Positions 16,693-26,282 of a stretch of DNA of 64,000 nt are shown here, piece by piece. This DNA is from an uncultured Coriobacteriaceae bacterium (lineage in GTDB: Bacteria; Actinomycetota; Coriobacteriia; Coriobacteriales; Eggerthellaceae). Numbering within the stretch: position 1 is the first letter of the stretch; each line of letters opens with the position of its first letter. A program made the translations under genes and the position numbers. The notes under the pieces are model-generated. The model was not told the origin of the DNA. It searched no databases and worked only from the letters and a program-made list of their open reading frames with translations. Location: NCBI GenBank assembly GCA_949294735.1, contig CASFII010000006.1:496001-560000 (forward strand), written 5' to 3'.

Positions 16693-17754
16693 CTAGTCGG
16701 TGTACTTAAATGCTGAAGACGTATGGAACGTTTCGCGGCTGAAGATGAAGTCGTCGATGAGGAGTTCGGAGAACGGAAGGCCGGTGAGACTGAAGAAGCG
16801 TTCCCAACCAATACGTTCAATCCATTCGCCCAGACGTTCACCGTCGTTAGCGTTATTGATCCACGTTTCAACAATGTGACGGATAGCTTCCGTAACTTCA
16901 GGCCAACGCGGCGGGTTATTCTTGATGAACGGAATAACCATGCGTGAGAAGCTCGGATCGGTACGAGCGGTAGATACTTTACCGCCAACCATGATGGCCA
17001 AGCCGTCGTTGTCTGCGTCCATGATGTGCATACCAGGAGACATCGTGTAGCAGTTGCCGCAGTACATGCAGCGGTCTTCAACAACCGTAACGCTCTTTTC
17101 CTTCGGATTCGGACGAATAGCGGCGGTCGGGCAGCAAGCAACCAGTGGCGGAATTTCGCTGCTCTTACGTACCGTTTCGTGGTCGATACGAGGAGGCGTA
17201 CGGTGGATAGCTACGATAGAAATATCGGAGCAGTGTGCCGCACCGCACATGTTCAGGCAGCAAGCCATAGCGATGTGCAGCTTGTTCGGCAGCGTCTGAG
17301 TACCGAAATACTCATACAGGTCGTCCATAACGGCCTTAACAATACCGGAAGCGTCGGAAGCCGGAGTGTGGCAGTGTACCCAACCTTGCGTATGTACGAT
17401 GTTGGACAGAGCCCTACCGGTACCACCTACGGGGAAACCGTGCTTTGCGCAAGCTTCGATAATACCCTCAACATTTTCTTCCTTTGGAGTAAGGAATTCG
17501 ATGTTGTTGCGGCTCGTAAAACGAAGGTGCCCGTCGCAGAATTCGTCAGCGATGTCGCAGATTTCACGGATGGTGTCGACGCTCATCAGGCGCGGTTCAC
17601 CTGCGCGAACGGTGTACAGAGCGCCCGCAGGACCAACGTGCTTCAGAACGCCAGGCTTCACATGCTCGTGGTATTCCCACTTACCGTAGTTTTCCTTGAT
17701 GATTTCAGGAAGATACATACGGAAGTCCGGAGGTCCATTGTCGATCATTGCCAT
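16693..17754 (-). CDS. dsrB: Dissimilatory sulfite reductase beta subunit DsrB
   Basis: A 353-aa DsrB. It carries the coupled siroheme/4Fe-4S motif MACCLNMCGAAHCSDIS (about residues 175-190) and an inserted ferredoxin domain with VACCPTAAI and DRCMYCGNCYTMSPGMH. With DsrA it forms the alpha2-beta2 enzyme that reduces sulfite, passing sulfur to DsrC. It follows dsrA by 62 bases on the same strand, the usual dsrAB order. All cysteines expected for the active siroheme site and ferredoxin cluster are present, so it is not a pseudogene. Confidence 0.97.
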   Translation of the reverse strand: MAMIDNGPPDFRMYLPEIIKENYGKWEYHEHVKPGVLKHVGPAGALYTVRAGEPRLMSVDTIREICDIADEFCDGHLRFTSRNNIEFLTPKEENVEGIIEACAKHGFPVGGTGRALSNIVHTQGWVHCHTPASDASGIVKAVMDDLYEYFGTQTLPNKLHIAMACCLNMCGAAHCSDISIVAIHRTPPRIDHETVRKSSEIPPLVACCPTAAIRPNPKEKSVTVVEDRCMYCGNCYTMSPGMHIMDADNDGLAIMVGGKVSTARTDPSFSRMVIPFIKNNPPRWPEVTEAIRHIVETWINNANDGERLGEWIERIGWERFFSLTGLPFSELLIDDFIFSRETFHTSSAFKYTD

Positions 17755-17816
17755 TGTTAATCACCTCTCTTGTTGTCTGCCTTAATGAGCTTTCTTAAGC
17801 AGAAAGCATTAAGCAC

Positions 17817-19025
17817 TTAGTTTTCGCCGCCGTTTGCTTCGGCGAAGATTTGATCTTGCGGCCAGAATACGTACGGATTTGCACGCGGACGGTATACCAT
17901 CTGCGGTACAGCTTCCAGACCAACAGCGCGCAAGAAGCGACCCATACCAATACGGTAAATGGTTTCGCCGAGACGTTCACGGGTCTTACCGTTTTCGTCC
18001 CACCAATCCCAAATGGTGTTAACGAGTTCTTTGAATTCGTCGTAAGGGGCTTCCATCTTCATGAAGGGAACGAGTACCCAAGACATGAATGCGGATTGCA
18101 CGATGGTGGATTTAGCGCCGACAAGAATAGTAGCGCCCTTTTCCTTACCCTGCTTGATAGCCTTCGGCATCATGTTGATGCAGTGCATACAGCGGGTGCA
18201 TTCAGAAGCTTCAACGGACAGTTCGCCGTCTTCGCTCAGGCTGAGGCAACGGGTCGGGCACTTCTTGACAACTACTTCACGTACGTCCATACCGTCTTCA
18301 ATGTACTTCTTAACAGCTTCATTGTCGATCTGGATGGAGTCACGCCAAGTACCAATTACAGAGAAGTCTGCACGAGCAGCGGCTGCTACGCAGTCGTTAG
18401 CGCAACCAGACATCTTGATCTTGGACTTGTAAGGCCACATAGGACGATGGAGTTCGTCCTGGAATTCTTGGGTAATGTCATAGCACATATCCAACGTGTC
18501 ATAGCATGCAAATTCGCAACGGCCTGGGCCTACGCAGCAGCTAGGAGAACGAAGGTCGGAGCCAGAACCACCAAGGTCGAAGCCGTTTTCAGCCAGTTCG
18601 TCGAACGTGGGCTGGAGTTCTTCGGTGGTGGTGCCCAAGAAGATAAGGTCACCGGTGGAACCGTGAACGTTCGTGATACCGGAGCCATGACGTTCCCAGA
18701 TGTCGCACAGCGTACGGAGAGCATTGGTGTCATAGAACCAACCGCTCGGTGCAGCAATACGCATCGTGTGGAATTCTTTAACGGCAGGGAATTCTTCTGG
18801 CAAGTCGGTGTAACGACCTACAACACCGCCGCCGTAACCCTTAACGCCTACGATACCGCCGTGCTTCCAGTGACCAATTTTGTCATGGTAAGAACGTTCC
18901 AAAACGCCCAAGAGGTCCTTGGACATGTCGTTCTTTGCGGCGGCCTTTTTGATTTCCGTGACAAATGACGGCCACGGTCCGCTTTCCAGTTCATCCAACT
19001 GGGGGGTCTTGCTGTTTTCTACCAT
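17817..19025 (-). CDS. dsrA: Dissimilatory sulfite reductase alpha subunit DsrA
   Basis: A 402-aa DsrA. It has the C-x5-C and C-x3-C pattern for the second siroheme-4Fe-4S site ([15 protein letters not shown] and [18 protein letters not shown]), and a ferredoxin domain with [18 protein letters not shown]. The N-terminus includes the family segment [23 protein letters not shown] around [17 protein letters not shown] start it at ATG 19025 (MVENSKTPQ), which has AGGAGG upstream; the frame opens at 19049 without one. It is preceded by the small ferredoxin gene and followed by dsrB. Confidence 0.97.
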   Translation of the reverse strand: MVENSKTPQLDELESGPWPSFVTEIKKAAAKNDMSKDLLGVLERSYHDKIGHWKHGGIVGVKGYGGGVVGRYTDLPEEFPAVKEFHTMRIAAPSGWFYDTNALRTLCDIWERHGSGITNVHGSTGDLIFLGTTTEELQPTFDELAENGFDLGGSGSDLRSPSCCVGPGRCEFACYDTLDMCYDITQEFQDELHRPMWPYKSKIKMSGCANDCVAAAARADFSVIGTWRDSIQIDNEAVKKYIEDGMDVREVVVKKCPTRCLSLSEDGELSVEASECTRCMHCINMMPKAIKQGKEKGATILVGAKSTIVQSAFMSWVLVPFMKMEAPYDEFKELVNTIWDWWDENGKTRERLGETIYRIGMGRFLRAVGLEAVPQMVYRPRANPYVFWPQDQIFAEANGGEN

Positions 19026-19067
19026 GTTTGCTCCTCCTATGGTTTCCATTGTGGAACCTGGTTGGCG

Positions 19068-19256
19068 CTACAGTTCCTGTACGGTGAACGCGCCTGCGGG
19101 ACATACCAACACGCAAGTCTCGCAGCCCATGCAATCGCAGGGATCACCGCTGATTGAGGCGTGCTCGCCATTAAATGCCAAAATCTGTGCAGGACATGCG
19201 TCCGCGCAAGAATCGCAGCCAGTGCAAGCTTCCTCATTTAGAGTCACCATATACAT
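19068..19256 (-). CDS. Small 2x[4Fe-4S] ferredoxin upstream of dsrA
   Basis: A 62-aa bacterial-type ferredoxin with two complete cluster motifs, CTGCDSCADACP and CMGCETCVLVCP. It ends two residues after VQE. AAAGGAGGGG lies upstream of the two closely spaced ATG codons (19256 and 19250). It is the first gene of the ferredoxin-dsrA-dsrB transcript, 42 bases before dsrA. It may deliver electrons to DsrAB. Such a leading ferredoxin is not a fixed part of classical dsrABD operons. Confidence 0.92.
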   Translation of the reverse strand: MYMVTLNEEACTGCDSCADACPAQILAFNGEHASISGDPCDCMGCETCVLVCPAGAFTVQEL

Positions 19257-19308
19257 ACAGGTATTCGCCCCTCCTTTCAGTGTTCGAAATTGACCATTTT
19301 CCCTGATA

Positions 19309-19426
19309 ATGACTAGGGATAGTCATCGCCAAAAATCATTAAAGCACTACGAAATCTGACTGTAAAATATAGTCGGTTCATGGTGCCATATCGATTTTTA
19401 ATGACCAGACGTTTGTCCAGTTCATT
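19309..19426. promoter_or_regulatory. Three inverted repeats in the dsr operon control region
   Basis: Upstream of the ferredoxin-dsrAB operon are a perfect palindrome ATGACTA-GGGA-TAGTCAT (19309-19326), a near-palindrome GACTGTA-AAA-TATAGTC (19358-19374), and a looser one around AATGACCAGAC...GTCCAGTTCATT (19400-19426). The first two share the half-site GACTA/TAGTC. They lie 50-170 bases before the ferredoxin start. No clear sigma-70 promoter was matched; TATATT on the minus strand inside the second repeat is a possible -10. Confidence 0.5.
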
Positions 19427-19559
19427 GGCACTTTTTCAAATTTGTCAATTTAGGCAGAAATAAATCTTTTTAATTGTAAGCCATAGGTAACTTTTTGGTT
19501 GTCATTTTCAAATTCTGCCAGTTTTCTTTGTTTTCATGCCGCTAACCGCTGTAAAACAT

Positions 19560-19585
19560 AAAAAAGGGGCACTTTTGAGTGCCCC
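19560..19585 (-). terminator. Terminator of the hem operon
   Basis: Perfect 8-bp stem GGGGCACT/AGTGCCCC with loop TTTG; on the minus strand it is followed by at least six T. It lies about 240 bases after the hemL stop, with the tandem repeats between. Confidence 0.8.
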
Positions 19586-19706
19586 AACCATCATTTAAGT
19601 ATAGGCGTTCTTTATAGCAGCTCTACTCCCCTTCTTAGCTACTTTTTGTGGGTCAAGCCCTGGTAGTCTACCTTAGGTAGTAAACCTATAGATTGTCGCC
19701 GCACAG

Positions 19707-19800
19707 GCTGTGCGCGGTAAGCTGCAGGCAGTAAGCTACGAGCAGTAAGCTGTGCGCGGTAAGCTGCAGGCAGTAAGCTACGAGCAGTAAGCTGCAATCA
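19707..19800. repeat. Two exact 42-nt direct repeats built from 14-nt units
   Basis: Two identical, adjacent 42-base copies (19707-19748 and 19749-19790). Each consists of three related 14-mers, GCTGTGCGCGGTAA, GCTGCAGGCAGTAA and GCTACGAGCAGTAA, and a seventh partial unit follows. The block lies between the hemL stop and the terminator at 19560. The remaining gap 19590-19700 shows nothing recognisable. Confidence 0.85.
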
Positions 19801-19828
19801 CGCCGCAAAAAACTACAGTGCTTTAACC

Positions 19829-21121
19829 CTACAGCGCTTTCAATACCTTTTCGACAGCACTAAGCGTTTCGTCTAAATCCTGCTGCGTATGTGCTGCAGA
19901 CATAAACAAAGCTTCAAACTGGCTGGGTGCTACGTAGATACCTTCATTACGGAGCGCGCGATAGTAGCGTGCGAACTTTTCTGTGTCTGAAGAACAAGCG
20001 CTTTCGTAGTCGCGCACTGGTTCTTCAGTAAAGAACACCGAAAACATGGCGCCTACCTGATTAACCCAAGCAGGGACACCTAAACGCTGAGCAATTTCGC
20101 GAATGCCTTCTGCTAGCTGTGCTGTCTTTTGCACAATCGCTTCATGCACACCTGGTTCACGTAACAGCTTCACCGTTGCAAGGCCGGCTGCCGTAGCCAC
20201 GGGATTGCCCGCTAAAGTACCCGCCTGATACACCGGACCTTCGGGAGCTAAGTACTTGAGGTATTCACGCTTACCGCCGAAGGCAGCCAGCGGCATGCCT
20301 CCCCCAATGATTTTGCCCAAGCACGTCAGATCAGGGTCGATGTCGTAATAACCCTGCGCGCCACCGAAGCTCACGCGGAAGCCCGTCATTACTTCGTCGC
20401 AAATAAGTAGGGCGCCGTATTCTTTAGTTATGTCGCGAAGCCCCTGCAAAAAGCCTTCTTCGGGCGGAACGACACCCATGTTGCCAGCTACGGGTTCTAC
20501 AATAACGCACGCAATATCGTTGCCGTACTGCTGGAACAATTCGCGAACATTTTCCAGGTTGTTGTACTGCGCAACCAACGTAGTTTCGGTGGTTTTAGCG
20601 GGAACGCCTGCCGAAGAGGGAACGCCCATTGTCAGCGCGCCGCTACCCGCTTTTACCAGCAAGGCATCGGCATGTCCGTGATAGCAGCCCTCAAACTTCA
20701 GCACGTAGTTTCTGCCTGTTACACCACGAGCTAAGCGAATGGCACTCATAGTGGCTTCCGTGCCAGAACTTACCAAGCGCACCATTTCCATAGAGGGAAA
20801 AGCCTCAGTGATGGCTTGTGCCAGTTCGGTTTCCGCCACCGTAGGAGCGCCGAAGCTTAAGCCTTTGTGTGCGGCTTCACATACCGCTTCTAAAACAACG
20901 GGATGAGCGTGACCCATGATGAGCGGACCCCATGAACCAACGTAGTCAATGTAGCGGTTACCGTCCACGTCCCACAAATACGCGCCTTCGCCTTTTGCAA
21001 TAAAAGCAGGGGTGGCACCCACCGCTTTCGCAGCGCGTACGGGAGAATCAACGCCACCAGGAATGAGCTGTGCTGCATCCTGAAAGGCATGTTCACTTGC
21101 GGTGTATACAAATTCACTCAT
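19829..21121 (-). CDS. hemL: Glutamate-1-semialdehyde 2,1-aminomutase
   Basis: A 430-aa PLP enzyme that turns glutamate-1-semialdehyde into 5-aminolevulinate. It has the N-terminal [11 protein letters not shown] signature, the substrate region [28 protein letters not shown], and the PLP lysine in [17 protein letters not shown]. It is the last gene of a five-gene minus-strand cluster hemA-hemC-cobA/hemD-hemB-hemL covering tetrapyrrole synthesis to uroporphyrinogen III and precorrin-2. AAGGAC precedes the start at moderate spacing. Confidence 0.96.
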   Translation of the reverse strand: MSEFVYTASEHAFQDAAQLIPGGVDSPVRAAKAVGATPAFIAKGEGAYLWDVDGNRYIDYVGSWGPLIMGHAHPVVLEAVCEAAHKGLSFGAPTVAETELAQAITEAFPSMEMVRLVSSGTEATMSAIRLARGVTGRNYVLKFEGCYHGHADALLVKAGSGALTMGVPSSAGVPAKTTETTLVAQYNNLENVRELFQQYGNDIACVIVEPVAGNMGVVPPEEGFLQGLRDITKEYGALLICDEVMTGFRVSFGGAQGYYDIDPDLTCLGKIIGGGMPLAAFGGKREYLKYLAPEGPVYQAGTLAGNPVATAAGLATVKLLREPGVHEAIVQKTAQLAEGIREIAQRLGVPAWVNQVGAMFSVFFTEEPVRDYESACSSDTEKFARYYRALRNEGIYVAPSQFEALFMSAAHTQQDLDETLSAVEKVLKAL

Positions 21122-21217
21122 GGGTTAGTCCTTGCTTGTTCGTTGTGCGCTCGTACGTTGTGTTTACGAGCTGTTATCCGCGCTTTGCTTACTTTTGCGC
21201 CTGTGTAGCCTGTGTAT

Positions 21218-22195
21218 TTATTCGCCTTCAGCCAACCACTTTGCTGCGTCAATAGCGTGGTAGGTAATAATCATGTCGGCACCAGCGCGCTTCATGCCAC
21301 GCAAAGCCTCAATGACGACGCGCTTTTCATCTAGCCAATCGTTCATAGCGGCAGCCTTAATCATGGAATATTCGCCGCTTACGTTGTAGGCGATAACAGG
21401 CATTTGGGTCTCAGTTTTTGTGCGCCACATGATGTCGCCAAACGCAAGCGCCGGCTTCACAATCAGCATGTCAGCACCTTCGTTGATGTCTTCCCAGTTT
21501 TCGCGCATGGCTTCATTGCCATTAGCGGGATCCATCTGATAGCTCTTGCGATCCCCGAAACCAGGTGTGGAACCTGCTGCTTCGCGGAACGGGCCATAGA
21601 AGCCAGAAGCAAACTTGGCTGCATAGGAAATGATGGAAACCAGCGGGAAACCAGCTTCGTCCAGCGCTTCACGAATAGCGCCTACGCGACCGTCCATCAT
21701 GTCGGATGGTGCCACCATGTCGGCACCAGCGCGAGCGTGAGACACGGCCGTTTTTGCCAGCAATTCTACCGTTGGGTCGTTTTGCACGTAGCCATTTTCA
21801 ATAATGCCGCAGTGACCGTGGCTTGTGTATTCGCACAGACACACATCGGTAATGACTACCAACTTCGGATAGTTCGCCTTAATGTAGCGAACCGCCTGCT
21901 GCACAATGCCATCTTCTGCATACGCACCGCTCCCCACTTCGTCCTTTGTTTCGGGAATGCCAAATAAAATGACGGCAGGAATACGCAGCTCCGTTAGTTC
22001 ATCCAGCACGAGATGTAGATTGTCGATAGAGTAACGCGAAACACCCGGCATAGAGCTGATGGGTTCCACTACCCCTTCGCCATAAGTAACAAAGATGGGA
22101 TAAATAAAATCTTGCGCGTTTACTTCGTTTTCGCGCACCATCGTGCGGATGGTTTCGTTCAGGCGCAAACGGCGCGGACGAGAAACTAAATTCAT
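21218..22195 (-). CDS. hemB: Porphobilinogen synthase (delta-aminolevulinate dehydratase)
   Basis: A 325-aa enzyme condensing two 5-aminolevulinates to porphobilinogen. It shows the start [17 protein letters not shown], the active-site blocks [18 protein letters not shown] and [12 protein letters not shown] with the Schiff-base Lys, and the Cys-containing segment [13 protein letters not shown], which points to a zinc-binding type. Its ATG overlaps the stop of cobA-hemD by four bases (ATGA). Confidence 0.97.
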   Translation of the reverse strand: MNLVSRPRRLRLNETIRTMVRENEVNAQDFIYPIFVTYGEGVVEPISSMPGVSRYSIDNLHLVLDELTELRIPAVILFGIPETKDEVGSGAYAEDGIVQQAVRYIKANYPKLVVITDVCLCEYTSHGHCGIIENGYVQNDPTVELLAKTAVSHARAGADMVAPSDMMDGRVGAIREALDEAGFPLVSIISYAAKFASGFYGPFREAAGSTPGFGDRKSYQMDPANGNEAMRENWEDINEGADMLIVKPALAFGDIMWRTKTETQMPVIAYNVSGEYSMIKAAAMNDWLDEKRVVIEALRGMKRAGADMIITYHAIDAAKWLAEGE

Positions 22196-23715
22196 TCCAA
22201 ACCTCCCAGGTTGTTAGCAACTGCGCCAACCAAACCGTCAATAGTGGAAGAAACAGCCGTTGCGGTAGGAGCAATGCCCAGCTCTTCCATAGTTTGTGTG
22301 GTCAGAGGCCCGATGCTAAAGAGCTTCACTGACGTCAGCAGTTCTTTGTTGCCGTCCACCAGCGTAAGCGTATTGCGCGCAGCAGAAGAGCTTGCAAATG
22401 TCAGAGCATCCAGTTTACCTTCGCGCAGAGCTTCGTTCAGAGCGTCTTTGAAGTCTTCGCGAAGAACCGTCTTGTAGGCAGGAACATCAACAAGTTCAGC
22501 CCCGATGGTGTTTACCATATCTTGCACCACCGTGCGTGCTTCCTGAGCACGAACCAGCAAAACACGCTGGTCGGATTCAAGCATGCGCTTTAAGATATCT
22601 GCTACACCTTCAGCCTGGAAGCTATCAGGGGTAAGAACGCTTTTCACGCCGCGCTTTTCAAGTGCCTTAGCGGTTGCAGGACCAACGGCAATAACGCGCG
22701 CCTTGCCAAAGGGGTTCAAGTCGATGTTTTCCTGAGCTGCCAGTTCTTTGAAGAACATTTTGACGCCATTGGCGCTGGTAAATACAACCCAGTCGAAGGT
22801 GCCTGGCTGTGCGGCAGCTTGCTTCAGAAGTGTTGTGTCATCAGGATCACGCAGAACCAGCACGGGGAATTCTTCAACGGTGGCACCCAGAGCTTCCAGC
22901 TTGTCGCGGAGCACCGAAGACTGGTGACGAGCGCGGGTAATACCGACGGTTTTGCCTGCCAGAGGCTTTGGCGTGAACCACTTCAGCTGGTCATGCAGCG
23001 TTACTACTTCGCCTACTACGATAACAGCAGGGTTCGTGAAACCTGCTTCCATAACATTCAGGGCAATGGTTTCCAGCGTACCCGTGATTACGCGCTGGTT
23101 TTGCCAGGTGCCGTGTTCAACAACGGCAACGGGCGTATCTGCTGGCTTGCTATAAGCCATGAGCACTTCAGCAATGAAAGGCAGATTTTTCATACCCATC
23201 AAAAAGACCAGCGTACCTTTGAATTCAGCCAGCTGTTCCCAGTTAAGAGCGCTCATCAGCTTAGTGGGATCTTCGTGACCAGTGATTACCTGGAACGAAG
23301 AAGCCATCTTGCGATGGGTTACCGGGATACCTGCATAAGCAGGAGCAGCAATACTTGAAGAAATGCCAGGAACTACTTCAAACGGAATATTGTGCGCGTG
23401 GAGTTCTTCGGCTTCTTCTCCGCCGCGACCAAATACAAACGGGTCACCGCCCTTTAGGCGCACAACCTTTTTGCCGGGCTCAGCTTTTTCTACCAGGATG
23501 GCGTTGATTTCATCCTGCTTAAACGTATGATGGTCAGGCGTTTTACCTACATAAATCATTTCACATTCGGGACGAACCCAACCAATGATCTCGGGTGCAA
23601 CCAAGCGGTCATACACCAAAACATCTGCCTGTTCCACCAGTTCTTTCCCACGAAGGGTCATAAGTCCCGGGTCACCTGGGCCGGCACCAACCAGAAATAC
23701 CTGTGCTTCTTCCAT
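22192..23715 (-). CDS. Fused uroporphyrinogen-III C-methyltransferase and uroporphyrinogen-III synthase
   Basis: A 507-aa fusion. Residues about 1-245 form the SAM-dependent methyltransferase CobA/SUMT ([56 protein letters not shown]), which makes precorrin-2. Residues about 255-507 form HemD, which closes hydroxymethylbilane into uroporphyrinogen III ([30 protein letters not shown]). The fusion channels tetrapyrrole straight toward precorrin-2 and siroheme. It sits between hemC and hemB with short spacing. Such fusions are common in Gram-positive anaerobes. Confidence 0.95.
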   Translation of the reverse strand: MEEAQVFLVGAGPGDPGLMTLRGKELVEQADVLVYDRLVAPEIIGWVRPECEMIYVGKTPDHHTFKQDEINAILVEKAEPGKKVVRLKGGDPFVFGRGGEEAEELHAHNIPFEVVPGISSSIAAPAYAGIPVTHRKMASSFQVITGHEDPTKLMSALNWEQLAEFKGTLVFLMGMKNLPFIAEVLMAYSKPADTPVAVVEHGTWQNQRVITGTLETIALNVMEAGFTNPAVIVVGEVVTLHDQLKWFTPKPLAGKTVGITRARHQSSVLRDKLEALGATVEEFPVLVLRDPDDTTLLKQAAAQPGTFDWVVFTSANGVKMFFKELAAQENIDLNPFGKARVIAVGPATAKALEKRGVKSVLTPDSFQAEGVADILKRMLESDQRVLLVRAQEARTVVQDMVNTIGAELVDVPAYKTVLREDFKDALNEALREGKLDALTFASSSAARNTLTLVDGNKELLTSVKLFSIGPLTTQTMEELGIAPTATAVSSTIDGLVGAVANNLGGLE

Positions 23716-23736
23716 TATGCTTCCTTTACTTAAAAC

Positions 23737-24741
23737 CTATTTATTCCCGCAGGTGGTTGCCAGGATGTCGCACGCACCATTTTCAAGTGCAACGCGTGCA
23801 GCTTCCGCGCCCACCTCTTCGGGATTATTACCGCTCACTTCTACATTTACGCACGCTTTGCCGTCTAAAGAAATGACGCGGCCATAAAGCGTGATAGTTG
23901 TGTTTTCACTTTCAGCAGAGCCAACGCTTACAGTTGCGTCCGCAGCAGAGCTAATGCTTGTATTTTCTTCCGAAACCTCAGCCAATGCCGCAATAGGCGT
24001 TTGACACCCTCCACCTAAAGCCGAAAGAAAACCGCGTTCAGCACGCGCCTTCAGTTCGGTAGGTTTGTGATTAATGACGGAAAGGATTTCACGCACATCT
24101 TCGCGGTCGCTGGCCGCTTCCACTGCCACAATGCCCTGACCAGGTGCAGAAAGCAGGTTTGACCTATCGAAGAAATGCGTAATGCGATCCTGCCAACCCA
24201 GGCGGATAACGCCAGCGGCAGCCAAGATAATACCCGCCAAGTCTTCGCTTTCTTGAAGCTTGCGCCAACGCGTATTCAAATTGCCGCGAATTTCTACGCA
24301 CTCAATATCGGGGCGGAACCTACGCAGCTGAGCAATGCGACGCAGCGAAGATGTGCCTACCTTGGCACCCTGCGGTAAATCTTCCAGATGTGTTACTCCA
24401 TCTTTGGAAAGAAAGGCGTCGCGCGGATCTTCGCGCACGCAATACGTACCAATCTCCAAACCTTCAGGTAGTTCGGTAGGAAGGTCTTTTAGGCTGTGCA
24501 CTGCAATATCGATTTGACCGTTGTAAAGACGCTCCTCAATTTCTGCCGTGAAAAAACCTTTGCCAGCAACAGAAGAAAGTGAAACTTCCAGCTTGCGATC
24601 ACCTTCAGTATCCATGGTGACCAATTCCACCCGCATATGAGGGTAGGCTTTCTCCAGTTCAGCCTTTACGAATCCCGCCTGCCACAAAGCAAGCTGGCTT
24701 TTGCGCGTACCAATACGAAAGGTTTCCAGAGTGGTTTCCAT
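23737..24741 (-). CDS. hemC: Hydroxymethylbilane synthase
   Basis: A 334-aa porphobilinogen deaminase. It has RIGTRKSQLALWQ at the N-terminus, the SLKDLPTELPEGL block, LRRIAQLRRFRPD, and the dipyrromethane-cofactor cysteine in LGGGCQTPIAAL. After that Cys an extra Ser/Thr/Glu-rich segment (SEENTSISSAADATVSVGSA) lengthens domain 3 compared with typical 310-aa members. Its ATG overlaps the hemA stop by one base (TAATG). Confidence 0.95.
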   Translation of the reverse strand: METTLETFRIGTRKSQLALWQAGFVKAELEKAYPHMRVELVTMDTEGDRKLEVSLSSVAGKGFFTAEIEERLYNGQIDIAVHSLKDLPTELPEGLEIGTYCVREDPRDAFLSKDGVTHLEDLPQGAKVGTSSLRRIAQLRRFRPDIECVEIRGNLNTRWRKLQESEDLAGIILAAAGVIRLGWQDRITHFFDRSNLLSAPGQGIVAVEAASDREDVREILSVINHKPTELKARAERGFLSALGGGCQTPIAALAEVSEENTSISSAADATVSVGSAESENTTITLYGRVISLDGKACVNVEVSGNNPEEVGAEAARVALENGACDILATTCGNK

Positions 24742-26165
24742 TAAGCGCCTTCACTTTCTGTGGAGGAAGCCGAAGAAGAAGACACATTTGCAGATGCTGG
24801 ATTGGGGAAGCACGTGCGCGGCTCGGCTGCATTCGCTGAAGCCACCTCGGCGGCACGCTTAGCTTGTGCATCTTGGTGATTGTTGTCCACCACATCCAGA
24901 GCAAAAAGTTCCTGCAACATGCGTGCATAATCACGACTCTTCGGCGACCCTGCGGCAGCATTTAAGCTTTCTACAGGCATCTTCAAAAATTCGTCAGTGA
25001 TAGTGGTTGCCAGCACACGAACCTGCTTACGTTGTGAAGCAGAGAGGCTGGGCATTTGTTCATAGGCAACTTCCAGGCGATGCTGCTTGATTTCTTCAGC
25101 ACGTGCACGGAATGCCGCAATAACAGGGACCAGTTCCAATGACTGCGCCCAATGACGGAACTCCGCCACTGCTTCCTCAATAAGCTGACGCACACCCTTT
25201 TCTGCCGCAGCACGACGCAACCGATTACGGTCTGCTTCGTCACGCAGTTCATTAATGTTGTAAACGCTGACGCCATCCAACTCTGCCACGCGAGGATCAA
25301 TGTCACGCGGCACGGCCATATCTAAGAATAAAAGCGGACGGTCGGGGCGTTTTTCCATAGCCTGCTTGGCCATTTCGAAGTCAACCATGTAATTTTTAGA
25401 AGAGGTTGCGGAAAAGACCACGTCAGCGCGTTCCAGGCATGGAGCAACTTCACCCAGCGCATGCGCTTCAAAGCCGTACCTACCAGCCAAATCCATGGCT
25501 TTATCAAGCGAACGGTTTGAAACCATGGCAACCGAAACCTTGTTCGCAACCAGGTACTTCACCGTTAATTCGCTCATTTCGCCAGCACCCAAAATAAGGG
25601 CACACTTATCTTCAACACCGCCCAGTTCCTTGACCGCCAAATCAACCGCAATGCGGCCGACCGACATAGAAAAGCGATTGATGTCCGTTTGATGACGGGC
25701 CATTTTGCCCAGATGCAAAGCGCGCTGGAACCACACGTTCAAAAGTTTGTCAGTGGTATTGGCGCGACACGCTGCCTTATACGCACGAGACACTTGCCCC
25801 AGAATTTCGGCTTCGCCCACAATAAGCGAATCAAGACCAGTGACCACCTCAAACAGATGGCGCACCGCCATATCTCCAGTATAGGCATACATGCATTCGC
25901 GCAGAATGGCCTGTTCTTCGGCGTTGATAGCTTCGCCTTGAGAAATGAAATAATTCCACACCGATTCAACCCCATGGTCAGGGTCTTCAGCGGTAGCGTA
26001 GAATTCCAAACGATTGCAGGTAGAAAGCACCACCGCAGCACTAACGTCTGCCTGCTGCTTCAGATCCTGTACGCAGTGTTCGTTTAAAGAATGGTGCACG
26101 CTTAGTTTTTCAAGCAACTCAAACGGAGCACTCTTAATATTCAAGCCTACAACAACGCAGTCCAT
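24741..26165 (-). CDS. hemA: Glutamyl-tRNA reductase
   Basis: A 474-aa NADPH enzyme that reduces glutamyl-tRNA(Glu) to the semialdehyde, opening C5 tetrapyrrole synthesis. The active Cys is in VLSTCNRLEFYA, with GLNIKSAPFELLEKLS at the start, the Rossmann block LILGAGEMSELTVKYL and the SATSSKNYMVD segment. The C-terminal ~40 residues after the dimerisation domain are Ala/Ser rich and atypical. The start at 26165 has AAGGAAG upstream; an in-frame start at 26204 lacks one. First gene of the hem operon. Confidence 0.95.
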   Translation of the reverse strand: MDCVVVGLNIKSAPFELLEKLSVHHSLNEHCVQDLKQQADVSAAVVLSTCNRLEFYATAEDPDHGVESVWNYFISQGEAINAEEQAILRECMYAYTGDMAVRHLFEVVTGLDSLIVGEAEILGQVSRAYKAACRANTTDKLLNVWFQRALHLGKMARHQTDINRFSMSVGRIAVDLAVKELGGVEDKCALILGAGEMSELTVKYLVANKVSVAMVSNRSLDKAMDLAGRYGFEAHALGEVAPCLERADVVFSATSSKNYMVDFEMAKQAMEKRPDRPLLFLDMAVPRDIDPRVAELDGVSVYNINELRDEADRNRLRRAAAEKGVRQLIEEAVAEFRHWAQSLELVPVIAAFRARAEEIKQHRLEVAYEQMPSLSASQRKQVRVLATTITDEFLKMPVESLNAAAGSPKSRDYARMLQELFALDVVDNNHQDAQAKRAAEVASANAAEPRTCFPNPASANVSSSSASSTESEGA

Positions 26166-26204
26166 ATACTTCCTTCGTTTAGTCCGCGGCATATTGTACC
26201 GCAA

Positions 26205-26268
26205 AATAAAAGCCGCCTATGCCTGGCTTTACAAAGCTTTTGCCTTGCAAAGCCAACACACAGGCGGT
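26205..26268 (-). terminator. Terminator of the HdrD-like/NarI-like operon
   Basis: GCCGCCT (26212-26218) pairs with AGGCGGT at 26262-26268, enclosing a second complementary arm (TGGCTTT/AAAGCCA), so the hairpin is long. On the minus strand it is followed by TTTTATTTT. It separates this operon from hemA. Confidence 0.75.
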
Positions 26269-26282
26269 TGAAAGATTAAAAG

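Noticed and set aside
17850..18968. Long plus-strand frame opposite dsrA
   Set aside because: Antisense shadow; dsrA on the other strand has all expected motifs.
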